This document shows, one piece after another, positions 55,264 through 62,852 of a stretch of DNA of 64,000 nt. The DNA is taken from contig SBLD01000001.1 of assembly GCA_004551485.1 (NCBI GenBank), forward strand, positions 166,424 through 230,423, given 5' to 3'. The stretch's first letter is position 1; each line of letters opens with the position of its first letter. The translations under genes were made by a program, and so were the position numbers. This DNA comes from Billgrantia azerbaijanica (GTDB lineage: Bacteria > Pseudomonadota > Gammaproteobacteria > Pseudomonadales > Halomonadaceae). The notes beneath the pieces were generated by a model, which worked only from the letters and a program-made list of their open reading frames with translations, was not told where the DNA came from and ran no database searches.

Positions 55264-56679
55264 ATGTTCGGTGCCGAGGCCATTGACCTGGCCAGGATTC
55301 AGTTTGCATTCACCATCTCCTTTCATATCGTCTTTCCCGCCATCACCATTGGCCTGGCGAGCTACCTGGCTGTGCTCGAAGGCCTGTGGTTGAAAACCCG
55401 AAACAATACCTATCGGAACCTGTACCACTTCTGGTCCCGGATCTTTGCCGTAAATTTCGGCATGGGTGTGGTCTCGGGTCTCGTCATGGCCTACCAGTTT
55501 GGTACCCACTGGAGCGGATTTTCCGCCTTTGCTGGCAGCATCACGGGGCCCCTGCTGACCTATGAGGTGCTGACCGCCTTCTTCCTCGAAGCGGGGTTCC
55601 TCGGCGTCATGCTGTTCGGCTGGGATCGGGTGGGGCGCGGCCTGCACTTCTTCGCCACCTGCATGGTGGCGCTTGGCACCCTCGTCTCGATGTTCTGGAT
55701 CCTTTCGTCCAATAGCTGGATGCAGACGCCTCAGGGGCACGAGGTCATCGATGGCGCCGTGGTGCCTGTGGACTGGTTGAGGGTCGTGTTCAATCCCTCC
55801 TTCCCCTACCGATTGGCCCATATGGCTCTTGCTGCCTTCCTGAGTACGGCCCTTTTCGTGGCGTCCTCGGCGGCATGGTTACTGCTCAAGGGGCGGGGGT
55901 CCCCCGAGGTTCGCAAGATGCTCTCCATGGCGCTGGGCATGCTGGCCTTGACGGCCCCCTTGCAGGCCTCGGTGGGGGATCTTCATGGGCTCAATACCCT
56001 CGAGCATCAACCGGCCAAGATCGCCGCCATCGAAGGGCATTGGGACAACAGTGGGGCCGAGCCCACGCCGCTGATTCTGTTCGGCTGGCCGGACATGGAG
56101 CGGGAGGAGACCCGATTCAAGCTGGAGATTCCGGCCCTGGGGAGTCTCCTGTTGATGCACGGCCTGGACGAGCAGGTACCGGCGCTGAAGGAGTTCGCCC
56201 CCGAGGACCGCCCCAACGCCACCCTCGTTTTCTGGAGCTTCCGCCTCATGGTGGGACTGGGAGGCTTGATGATCATTCTCGGATTCCTCGGTTGCTATTT
56301 GCGCTGGAAGGGGCGCGTCTACGATTCCCGGCCCTTCCTGAGGTTCGCGCTGTGGATGGGACCTGCTGGCCTGGTGGCACTGCTGGCCGGCTGGTTCACG
56401 ACGGAAGTGGGGCGCCAGCCCTGGGTGGTCTATGGCCTGCTCAGAACGCAGGAGGCCGCATCGAGTCATGGCGTCATGCACCTGAGCCTCAGCCTGACGC
56501 TATTCGTGGTTGTCTATCTGGCAGTGTTCGGTACCGGTGTCGCCTACATGCTGCAGCTGGTGCACAAGGGGCCGCAGGGACAAGATGCCTTGCCTACCTC
56601 CGGTGGGCCAGGGCAACAGCGTACGCCGGCCCGGCCCTTGTCCGCTGTCGATGAAACCTTCGACGACGCAACAGCCTGA
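55264..56679 (+). CDS. cydA: Cytochrome bd-type quinol oxidase subunit I (CioA-like)
   Basis: A 471-aa membrane protein with about nine helices. Heme ligand His in FTISFHIVFPAITIG, the GREPW-equivalent reads GRQPWVVYGLLRT, and the quinol loop is short (about 250-310), the form found in cyanide-insensitive oxidases. It oxidises ubiquinol and reduces O2 without pumping protons. GGAGG lies 8 bp before the ATG. First of cydA-cydB-small protein. Confidence 0.95.
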   Translation: MFGAEAIDLARIQFAFTISFHIVFPAITIGLASYLAVLEGLWLKTRNNTYRNLYHFWSRIFAVNFGMGVVSGLVMAYQFGTHWSGFSAFAGSITGPLLTYEVLTAFFLEAGFLGVMLFGWDRVGRGLHFFATCMVALGTLVSMFWILSSNSWMQTPQGHEVIDGAVVPVDWLRVVFNPSFPYRLAHMALAAFLSTALFVASSAAWLLLKGRGSPEVRKMLSMALGMLALTAPLQASVGDLHGLNTLEHQPAKIAAIEGHWDNSGAEPTPLILFGWPDMEREETRFKLEIPALGSLLLMHGLDEQVPALKEFAPEDRPNATLVFWSFRLMVGLGGLMIILGFLGCYLRWKGRVYDSRPFLRFALWMGPAGLVALLAGWFTTEVGRQPWVVYGLLRTQEAASSHGVMHLSLSLTLFVVVYLAVFGTGVAYMLQLVHKGPQGQDALPTSGGPGQQRTPARPLSAVDETFDDATA

Positions 56680-56692
56680 TTGGAGGTTCGAT

Positions 56693-57700
56693 ATGGGAAT
56701 TGATCTTTCGCTGCTGTGGGCAGTCATCATCCTGTTCGGCTTGATGATGTATGTCGTCATGGATGGTTTCGACCTCGGGATCGGCCTGCTCTTTCCTTGG
56801 GTAAAAGCCAAGGGGGATCGCGATGTGATGATGAATACCGTCGCTCCAGTCTGGGATGGCAATGAGACATGGCTGGTGCTGGGCGGGGCAGGGCTGTTTG
56901 CGGCCTTCCCTCTCGCCTATGCCGTGGTGCTGGAGGCGCTGGCCATCCCCTTGGTGCTGATGTTGATTGGCCTGATCTTTCGCGGTGTCGCCTTCGAGTT
57001 CCGCTTCAAGGCCTCCAACAAGCATCGGCATCTCTGGGACAAGGCTTTTATCGGTGGCTCCTTGCTGGCCACCTGCGCTCAGGGAGTGGCCCTGGGCGCC
57101 TATATCCAGGGCATTGCCTTCGATGGTGCCCAGTACGGTGGTGGACCACTGGATTGGTTGTCGCCGTTCTCGCTCTTCTGCGGCTTCGCGCTGCTGTTTG
57201 CCTACGCCCTGTTGGGCAGTACCTGGTTGATCATGAAAACGGAGGGAGCACTCCAGGAGCGAATGTATGAGTTGGCCAAGCCGCTGGTGATCTGGTTGCT
57301 GGCCATGATCGCGAGCGTCAGCCTCTGGACCCCCCTGGCTCATCCCGCTATCGCATCGCGTTGGTTCACGCTGCCCAACCTCTTCTGGTTTCTCCCGGTC
57401 CCGCTCCTGGTGGCGTCGGCCGGGTATGGGCTGATCCGCTTGTTGGGTAGGCGGGCGACGACTCTGCCTTTCCTGTTGGCATTGGCCCTTGTGTTCCTTG
57501 GCTACAGCGGCTTAGGCATCAGCCTGTGGCCGAATATCATCCCGGAACAGGTGACCCTCTGGGAGGCGGCGGCCCCACCCCAGAGTCAGGGATTTACCCT
57601 GGTGGGAACGCTGTTCATCCTGCCGCTCATCCTGGGGTACACGGCCTGGAGCTACTACGTGTTCCGGGGCAAGGTCGGGCACGGCGATGGCTATCACTGA
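56693..57700 (+). CDS. cydB: Cytochrome bd-type quinol oxidase subunit II (CioB-like)
   Basis: A 335-aa membrane protein with about eight helices. MMYVVMDGFDLGIGLLFPW and APVWDGNETWLVLGGAGLFAAFPLAYA are CydB signatures. TGGAGG lies 6 bp before the ATG at 56693, 13 bp after cydA; the in-frame extension into cydA is a shadow. Confidence 0.95.
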   Translation: MGIDLSLLWAVIILFGLMMYVVMDGFDLGIGLLFPWVKAKGDRDVMMNTVAPVWDGNETWLVLGGAGLFAAFPLAYAVVLEALAIPLVLMLIGLIFRGVAFEFRFKASNKHRHLWDKAFIGGSLLATCAQGVALGAYIQGIAFDGAQYGGGPLDWLSPFSLFCGFALLFAYALLGSTWLIMKTEGALQERMYELAKPLVIWLLAMIASVSLWTPLAHPAIASRWFTLPNLFWFLPVPLLVASAGYGLIRLLGRRATTLPFLLALALVFLGYSGLGISLWPNIIPEQVTLWEAAAPPQSQGFTLVGTLFILPLILGYTAWSYYVFRGKVGHGDGYH

Positions 57701-57712
57701 GCAGGAGCGACC

Positions 57713-57844
57713 ATGAGAAGTACGTTCTTTCCTAGGCGGCTGGCCTGGCTGATAGTGATCTGGCTGATCAGTGTATCGATGCTTGGACTATTGTCGCTTG
57801 GTCTCAGGTTCGTCATGCAACTGACAGGCCTCACCACACCTTGA
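57713..57844 (+). CDS. Small membrane protein, DUF2474/CydX-like
   Basis: A 43-aa reading frame starting MRSTFFPRRLAWLIVIW and ending GLTTP. It has a basic N-terminus and one helix (about 12-34). Small DUF2474 proteins follow cydB in many proteobacteria and probably stabilise the oxidase as CydX does. AGGAG lies 6-7 bp before the ATG, 12 bp after cydB. It is short enough to be missed by automatic gene calling. Confidence 0.8.
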   Translation: MRSTFFPRRLAWLIVIWLISVSMLGLLSLGLRFVMQLTGLTTP

Positions 57845-57928
57845 CGTTCATCACATCGTCAGTGACGACAGGTACACCGGCTGGTTGATCATCGGCCACA
57901 CAATGCTGTCCTTCCTCCCGGGCGTCCG

Positions 57929-58996
57929 CTAGCTGGCCGGGCGCTCGAGCCGGTGCAGTAAGGCCGGCAGCATCAGCACCAGCACCGTGATGCGCAGCAG
58001 GTGGTGGGTGGTGACGAAGGCCGGGTCGATGCCCAGCGTCAGCGCCACCAGGCTCAGCTCGGGCGCGCCGCCCGGCATGTAGGCGAGCAGCGCGGCGGCC
58101 GCCGAGTAGCCGGTCAGCAGGTGGCCGACCCAGGCGGCGAGGACGGCGATCGCCAGCAGCACCAGCGCCTGGGCGACGGCCATCAGCAGCGCCTGGCCGA
58201 CCCGCGCCAGCGGCGTGCCGGCGAAGCGCACCCCCACCGAGACGCCGATGATGACCTGGGCCAGGGCCAGCAGGGACGGCGGCACCGCGGCATGGGTGAC
58301 GCCGGCGAGGTGCAGGGCCGCCGAGGCCAGGGCGGGGCCGAACAGCAGGGCGTTGGGCAGGCGCAGCCGGCGCCCCAGCCAGCCGCCGCCCACGCCCGCG
58401 GCGGCGAGCCAGGCCGCGTCGACCGGGCCGGGCAGCCACAGCCACCGGGCCGGGTCCGGCGTGGCGCCGGCCAGGTCGACGTGGCCGATGGCCTGGAGCA
58501 CCGGCGGGATCGCCACCAGCAGCACCAGGATGCGCACGGCATGGGTGATGCCGACCACCCGCAGGTCGGCCCCGGACGCCATCGCCATCAGCGTGACCGT
58601 GGAGACCCCGCCCGGCACCCCGGAGTACAGCGCCGTCTCCCGGGAGTGGCCGGCCACGCGGTGCGAGAACCACACCGAGAAGGCCATCATCGCCGCCGTG
58701 GCCAGCAGCATGAGGGCCAGGCTGGCGCCCCACCGCGGGAGGTCGCCGGACAGGTCCGGCGTGAAGGCCGAGCCCAGCATCACCCCGATCACCACCAGCA
58801 CGCCCTGGCGCCCCCGGCCCGGCGAGCGCAGCCGGGCGCCGCCGAGGCTGGCCAGGGTGGTGGCGATCAGCGCGCCGAGCAGCCAGGGCAGCGGCAGGTG
58901 CAGGGCATAGGCGAGGCCGCCACCGGCCAACCCCAGGGCCAGGGTGGGCAGGAAGCGGCCCAGGGCCACCAGGGGGCGTTCCAGCGCATCGCTCAC
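57929..58996 (-). CDS. AbrB-family integral membrane protein
   Basis: A 355-aa protein with about ten helices and an internal duplication: YSGVPGGVSTVTLMAMASGADLRVVGITHAVRIL in the first half and LAYMPGGAPELSLVALTLGIDPAFVTTHHLLRI in the second (given in part). The family is sometimes labelled ammonia monooxygenase, wrongly; its substrate is unknown. GTG start at 58996 with GGAGG upstream; the longer frame to 59197 lacks support. It follows tctA and could be in the same unit but for a strong hairpin. Confidence 0.8.
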   Translation of the reverse strand: MSDALERPLVALGRFLPTLALGLAGGGLAYALHLPLPWLLGALIATTLASLGGARLRSPGRGRQGVLVVIGVMLGSAFTPDLSGDLPRWGASLALMLLATAAMMAFSVWFSHRVAGHSRETALYSGVPGGVSTVTLMAMASGADLRVVGITHAVRILVLLVAIPPVLQAIGHVDLAGATPDPARWLWLPGPVDAAWLAAAGVGGGWLGRRLRLPNALLFGPALASAALHLAGVTHAAVPPSLLALAQVIIGVSVGVRFAGTPLARVGQALLMAVAQALVLLAIAVLAAWVGHLLTGYSAAAALLAYMPGGAPELSLVALTLGIDPAFVTTHHLLRITVLVLMLPALLHRLERPAS

Positions 58997-59020
58997 GTTG
59001 GGGTGTCCTCCGATCGAATG

Positions 59021-59048
59021 CCCCGGGCCCACCTGGGTGGGCCCGGGG
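59021..59048 (-). terminator. Strong GC hairpin after tctA
   Basis: A perfect 13-bp stem CCCCGGGCCCACC/GGTGGGCCCGGGG (59021-59033 with 59036-59048). It lies 29 bp beyond the tctA stop in the direction of tctA transcription. There is no T tract on either side, so it may protect the tctCBA mRNA 3' end more than terminate it. Confidence 0.55.
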
Positions 59049-59076
59049 GCCAGGGGGAAGCGGGCGGGAAGGCGGC

Positions 59077-60594
59077 TCAGCCGTCCTCCACGTCCTCGCG
59101 GGGGGCGTTGCCGGCCAGCAGCTTGGGCAGCAGCCAGGGCAGCACCAGCAACGCCGCCGCGGCGAGCCACAGCCCCAGCGAGATGCCGGACTGCCACAGG
59201 ATGCCCACGTCGCCGCCGCTGATCGACAGGGCGCGGCGCAGGTTCTGCTCCATCAGCCCGCCCAGCACGTAGCCGAGGATCACCGGGGCCAGCGAGAAGC
59301 CCAGCTTGCGCAGCAGGTAGCCGAACACGCCGATGATCAGCATCAGGTAGATGGCGGTCAGGTCCGAGTGCAGCTGGTAGACGCCGACGAAGGCCAGGAG
59401 GGCGATGGCCGGCACCAGCACCCAGCGCGGGATGGTCAGCACCCGGGCGAACACCCCGGCCAGCGGCAGGTTGAGCGCCAGCAGCACCAGGTTGCCGATG
59501 TAGAGCGAGGCGATCAGCCCGCCGGCCACCTCGGGGCGCTCGGTGAACAGCATCGGCCCCGGGGTGATGTTGTAGAGCATCAGCGCGCCGAGCAAGACGG
59601 CGGTGGTGCCGGAGCCGGGGATGCCGAGCGTCAGCATGGGCACGAAGGAGCCCGCCGCCGAGGCGTTGTTGGCCGCCTCCGGTGCCGCTAGGCCGCGCAT
59701 GTCGCCGCTGCCGAAGGTGCCCTCCTTGTCGGAGAGGCGCTTCTCGGTGGTGTAGGAGACCGCGCCGGCCACCGAGGCGCCGGTACCGGGCAGCACGCCG
59801 ATGATGAAGCCGAGCAGCCCCGAGCGGCCCATGGCGCCCTTGCAGTACAGTACCTCCTTGAGGCTGACGAACACCCGGCCCAGCGGGGGAATGTCGCCGT
59901 CGGCATCCTTTCGGTTGGCGTGCTCGAGCATCAGCAGGATCTCGCTGATGGCGAACAGCCCGATGATCATCACCACGAAGTCGATGCCGTCGTAGAGCTC
60001 GGGCATGCCGAAGGTGTAGCGCAGCACCCCGGTGCCGGAATCGACGCCGACGGTGGCGAGCAGCACCCCGAGCACCGCGCCGATGGCGGTCTTGACCGGG
60101 TCCTTGCCCATCATCACCGACATCGAGGCGAAGGCGAACACCATCAGCGCGAAGAACTCGGCGGGGCCGAACATCACCGCCACCTCGGCGAGCAGCGGGG
60201 CGAACAGCGTCAGGCCGAGGATGGCGATGGTGGCGCCGACGAAGGAGCTGACCGCCGACAGCCCCAGCGCCGGGCCGGCCAGCCCCTTCTTGGCCAGCGG
60301 GTGGCCGTCGAGGGTGGTCATCACCGCCCCGGCGTCGCCGGGCACGTTGAGCAGGATGCTCGACATGCGCCCGCCGTACTCGGCGCCGGTATAGATGCCG
60401 GCCAGCAGGATCAGCGCCGACTCGGCCGGCAGGCCCAGGGTGTAGGCCAGCGGCATGAGGATGGCGATGCCGTTGATCGGGCCGATGCCCGGCAGCGCCC
60501 CGAACAGGGTGCCGAGCAGGGCGCCGAGGAAGGCCAGCCCCAGGTTGAGCGGGCTCAGCGCGACGCCGAAGCCCTCGATCAGGAAATCGAACAT
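59077..60594 (-). CDS. tctA: Tripartite tricarboxylate transporter large permease TctA
   Basis: A 505-aa protein with about twelve helices. GALPGIGPINGIAILMPL near residue 35, IYTGAEYGGRMSSILLNVPGDAGAVMT and GIPGSGTTAVLLGALM are TctA signatures. It is the main carboxylate (citrate-type) carrier, driven by ion gradients with TctB and TctC. Confidence 0.95.
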   Translation of the reverse strand: MFDFLIEGFGVALSPLNLGLAFLGALLGTLFGALPGIGPINGIAILMPLAYTLGLPAESALILLAGIYTGAEYGGRMSSILLNVPGDAGAVMTTLDGHPLAKKGLAGPALGLSAVSSFVGATIAILGLTLFAPLLAEVAVMFGPAEFFALMVFAFASMSVMMGKDPVKTAIGAVLGVLLATVGVDSGTGVLRYTFGMPELYDGIDFVVMIIGLFAISEILLMLEHANRKDADGDIPPLGRVFVSLKEVLYCKGAMGRSGLLGFIIGVLPGTGASVAGAVSYTTEKRLSDKEGTFGSGDMRGLAAPEAANNASAAGSFVPMLTLGIPGSGTTAVLLGALMLYNITPGPMLFTERPEVAGGLIASLYIGNLVLLALNLPLAGVFARVLTIPRWVLVPAIALLAFVGVYQLHSDLTAIYLMLIIGVFGYLLRKLGFSLAPVILGYVLGGLMEQNLRRALSISGGDVGILWQSGISLGLWLAAAALLVLPWLLPKLLAGNAPREDVEDG

Positions 60595-60606
60595 CTCGGT
60601 GCTCCT

Positions 60607-61056
60607 CTAGAGGACCGCGCCGAGCCAGCGCCCGGTGGGCAGGGCGATGCCGAGCCCTGAGGTGAACAGGAAGTAGCTGCCCACCGCGAGCAGGGCGCCG
60701 GCGATGAGCGCCTGCAGCCAGGAGGCGTCGAACAGGCGGGCCAGCGCCACCACCGCCAGCAGCGAGGCGGGCATGTAGCCCAGGCGGGTGAACAGCATGG
60801 CGTAGGCCAGCAGCAGCCCCAGCACCAGCAGCAGCTTCACGGCCAGCGCGCGGTGCGGCCAGTCGCCGTCGGCGCCGGGTTTGAACACCAGCGCCAGCGC
60901 CAGCCCGGCGAGCAGGATCGACAGCCCCAGGGGGAAGGCCTTGGGGCCCACGGGTTCGTAGCTGAAGGGCACCTCCAACTGAACGGCCTGGACGGCGACG
61001 AACGCCGCCAGACCGATCAGGGCGAGGCCCAGCAGCCGGTCGGCGGCGATCCTCAT
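60607..61056 (-). CDS. tctB: Tripartite tricarboxylate transporter small permease TctB
   Basis: A 149-aa protein with four helices; GPKAFPLGLSILLAGLAL and the LRLGYMPAS-like TRLGYMPASLL segment fit TctB. It sits between tctC (4-bp overlap) and tctA (12-bp gap), the standard order. Confidence 0.9.
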   Translation of the reverse strand: MRIAADRLLGLALIGLAAFVAVQAVQLEVPFSYEPVGPKAFPLGLSILLAGLALALVFKPGADGDWPHRALAVKLLLVLGLLLAYAMLFTRLGYMPASLLAVVALARLFDASWLQALIAGALLAVGSYFLFTSGLGIALPTGRWLGAVL

Positions 61057-62042
61057 TTCAGGCCCACTTCCGCGGCCAGCGACTGGAACTGGGCGACCTG
61101 CTCCTTGACGTAGCCGTCGAAGTCATCGCCGAAGCGCGACAGCGGGAACAGCCCGCGGGCCTCGCGCAGCTCGGCGAATTGCGGGTCCTCGGCCAGCGCC
61201 TGCATGCGCTCGACCCAGGCCTGGTAGGCCTCGTCGCTCACCGCGGGGCCCATGTAGTAGCCGCGCCAGATCGGCCACTGCACGTCGTAGCCCTGCTCGG
61301 CGGCGGTGGGGATCTCGGCGTAGGGCCCGCCCATGCGCTCCTCGGAGAGCGCCGCCAGCACGCGGATCTTGCCGCTCTCGAGCTGCGACTTGAGCTCGGA
61401 GAGATCGCCGGTGAACACCTGGATGTGGTCGCCGAGCAGCGCCGCCAGCGCCTCGCCGCCGCCCTCGAAGGCCACGTAGCGCAGCTTCTGCGGCGACACG
61501 TCGGCGGCCTTGGCGGTCAGCGCCGCCTTCATCCAGTCCTGGCTGCCCACGGTACCGCCGGCACCGAAGGCGATCGCGCCGGGGTTCTCCTGAAGATCGG
61601 CCATCAGCTCGTCGAGGTTCTGCCAGGGGGCATCGGCGCCCACCACGATGGCGCCGTAGTCGACGCCCAGGGCGCCCAGCCAGCGCACCTCGTCGGCGTC
61701 GTACTGGCCGAACTTGCCCAGCGCCAGGTTGACCGCGGCGCCGGTGCTGGCGGCGACGATCAGGCCCGGGTCGTCGTCGCGCACGCCGTTGACGTGGTTG
61801 TAGGCCACCGCGCCGATGCCGCCCGGCATGTAGCTGACCATCATCGGCTCGGTGATCCGCTCGGTCACCTGCAGGCCGTTGGCGGCCAGGCGGCAGGTCA
61901 GGTCGTAGCCGCCGCCCGGCTTGGCCGGGGCGATGCACTCGGTGGACTCGGGAATGGCCTGGGCGTGGGCCTGGCCGGCGAGCAGGGCGCCGCCCAGCAG
62001 GGCAAGGCCGGAAGCGTGGCGAAGCGCTTGGTTGATCTTCAT
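61053..62042 (-). CDS. tctC: TctC-type periplasmic substrate-binding protein
   Basis: A 329-aa protein with signal peptide (cleavage near AHA-QAIP). The body has CIAPAKPGGGYDLTCR, VSYMPGGIGAVAYNHV and the RDDDPGLIVAAS segment of TctC/BUG receptors. The typical ligand is citrate or another carboxylate; I cannot tell which. AGGAG precedes the ATG. Divergent from tctD. Confidence 0.93.
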   Translation of the reverse strand: MKINQALRHASGLALLGGALLAGQAHAQAIPESTECIAPAKPGGGYDLTCRLAANGLQVTERITEPMMVSYMPGGIGAVAYNHVNGVRDDDPGLIVAASTGAAVNLALGKFGQYDADEVRWLGALGVDYGAIVVGADAPWQNLDELMADLQENPGAIAFGAGGTVGSQDWMKAALTAKAADVSPQKLRYVAFEGGGEALAALLGDHIQVFTGDLSELKSQLESGKIRVLAALSEERMGGPYAEIPTAAEQGYDVQWPIWRGYYMGPAVSDEAYQAWVERMQALAEDPQFAELREARGLFPLSRFGDDFDGYVKEQVAQFQSLAAEVGLK

Positions 62043-62106
62043 GACGAACTCCTGTTCTCTTGTTCTACGCGAGGGCGGGAGGAGCCCGGCCCCCGGTCAT
62101 TCCGAG

Positions 62107-62152
62107 ATGACAGGAGCGATGCTAGGCAGGCGACCTTTCATCAACCTGTCAT
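62107..62152. promoter_or_regulatory. Inverted repeat in the tctC-tctD divergent region
   Basis: ATGACAGG (62107-62114) and CCTGTCAT (62145-62152) are perfect 8-bp complements with centres 38 bp apart. It occupies the middle of the 141-bp gap, where a TctD operator would lie. No clear -35/-10 pair could be fixed. Confidence 0.5.
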
Positions 62153-62183
62153 GTCCCGATCCATTTCCTGAGACTTTGGTCGC

Positions 62184-62852
62184 ATGCGCCTGCTCGTCGT
62201 CGAGGACGATCCGCTGATCGCCCGCTCCCTGGACAGCGCCCTGACCCCGCTGGGCAACACCGTCGAGATATTTTCCCGCGGCGCCGAGGCCCGTGCCGCC
62301 CTGCGCCATGACGCCTTCGACCTGATCCTGCTCGACCTGGGCCTGCCCGACGGCGACGGCCTGGGGCTGCTCGCCGAACTGCGCGAGCGCGGCGACACCA
62401 CCCCGGTGCTGATCCTCACCGCCCGCGACGGCGTCGACGACCGCGTGCGCGGGCTCGACCTGGGTGCCGACGACTACCTGGCCAAACCGTTCTCGCTCGC
62501 CGAGCTCGAGGCGCGGGTGCGCGCCCTGCTGCGGCGCAGCCAGCAGCGCAGCGACAACCGGCTGCGCCTGGGGCCGCTCGCCTTCGACCCCGCCACCGGC
62601 GCCGCCACCCTCGGCGAGGCCCCCCTCGAGCTGCCGCGCCGCGAGCTGTGCCTGCTGGAGGGCCTGCTGCTGCACGCCGGCAGCATCGCCCCCCGCGAGA
62701 TGCTCGAGGGGCGGGTGTTCGGCTTCGGCGCGGTGGGCTCCAACGCCCTGGAGGTCTACGTCAGCCGCCTGCGCAAGCGGCTGCAGGGCAGCGGCCTGCG
62801 CATCCGCACCTTTCGCGGCCTGGGCTACCGCCTGGAGGACGCGCCGCCGTGA
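62184..62852 (+). CDS. tctD: Response regulator TctD (OmpR family)
   Basis: A 222-aa regulator. Receiver with phosphoacceptor Asp51 in LILLDLGLPDGDG and Lys in YLAKPF, and C-terminal winged helix (about 125-220) with VYVSRLRKRLQGS and RGLGYRLED. It would activate tctCBA. It overlaps tctE by 4 bp. Confidence 0.92.
   Translation: MRLLVVEDDPLIARSLDSALTPLGNTVEIFSRGAEARAALRHDAFDLILLDLGLPDGDGLGLLAELRERGDTTPVLILTARDGVDDRVRGLDLGADDYLAKPFSLAELEARVRALLRRSQQRSDNRLRLGPLAFDPATGAATLGEAPLELPRRELCLLEGLLLHAGSIAPREMLEGRVFGFGAVGSNALEVYVSRLRKRLQGSGLRIRTFRGLGYRLEDAPP

Noticed and set aside
57929-58996. Ammonia monooxygenase, a common label for this family.
   Set aside because: The sequence is an AbrB-family membrane protein with duplicated halves and no metal site of AmoA; the label is a known misannotation.
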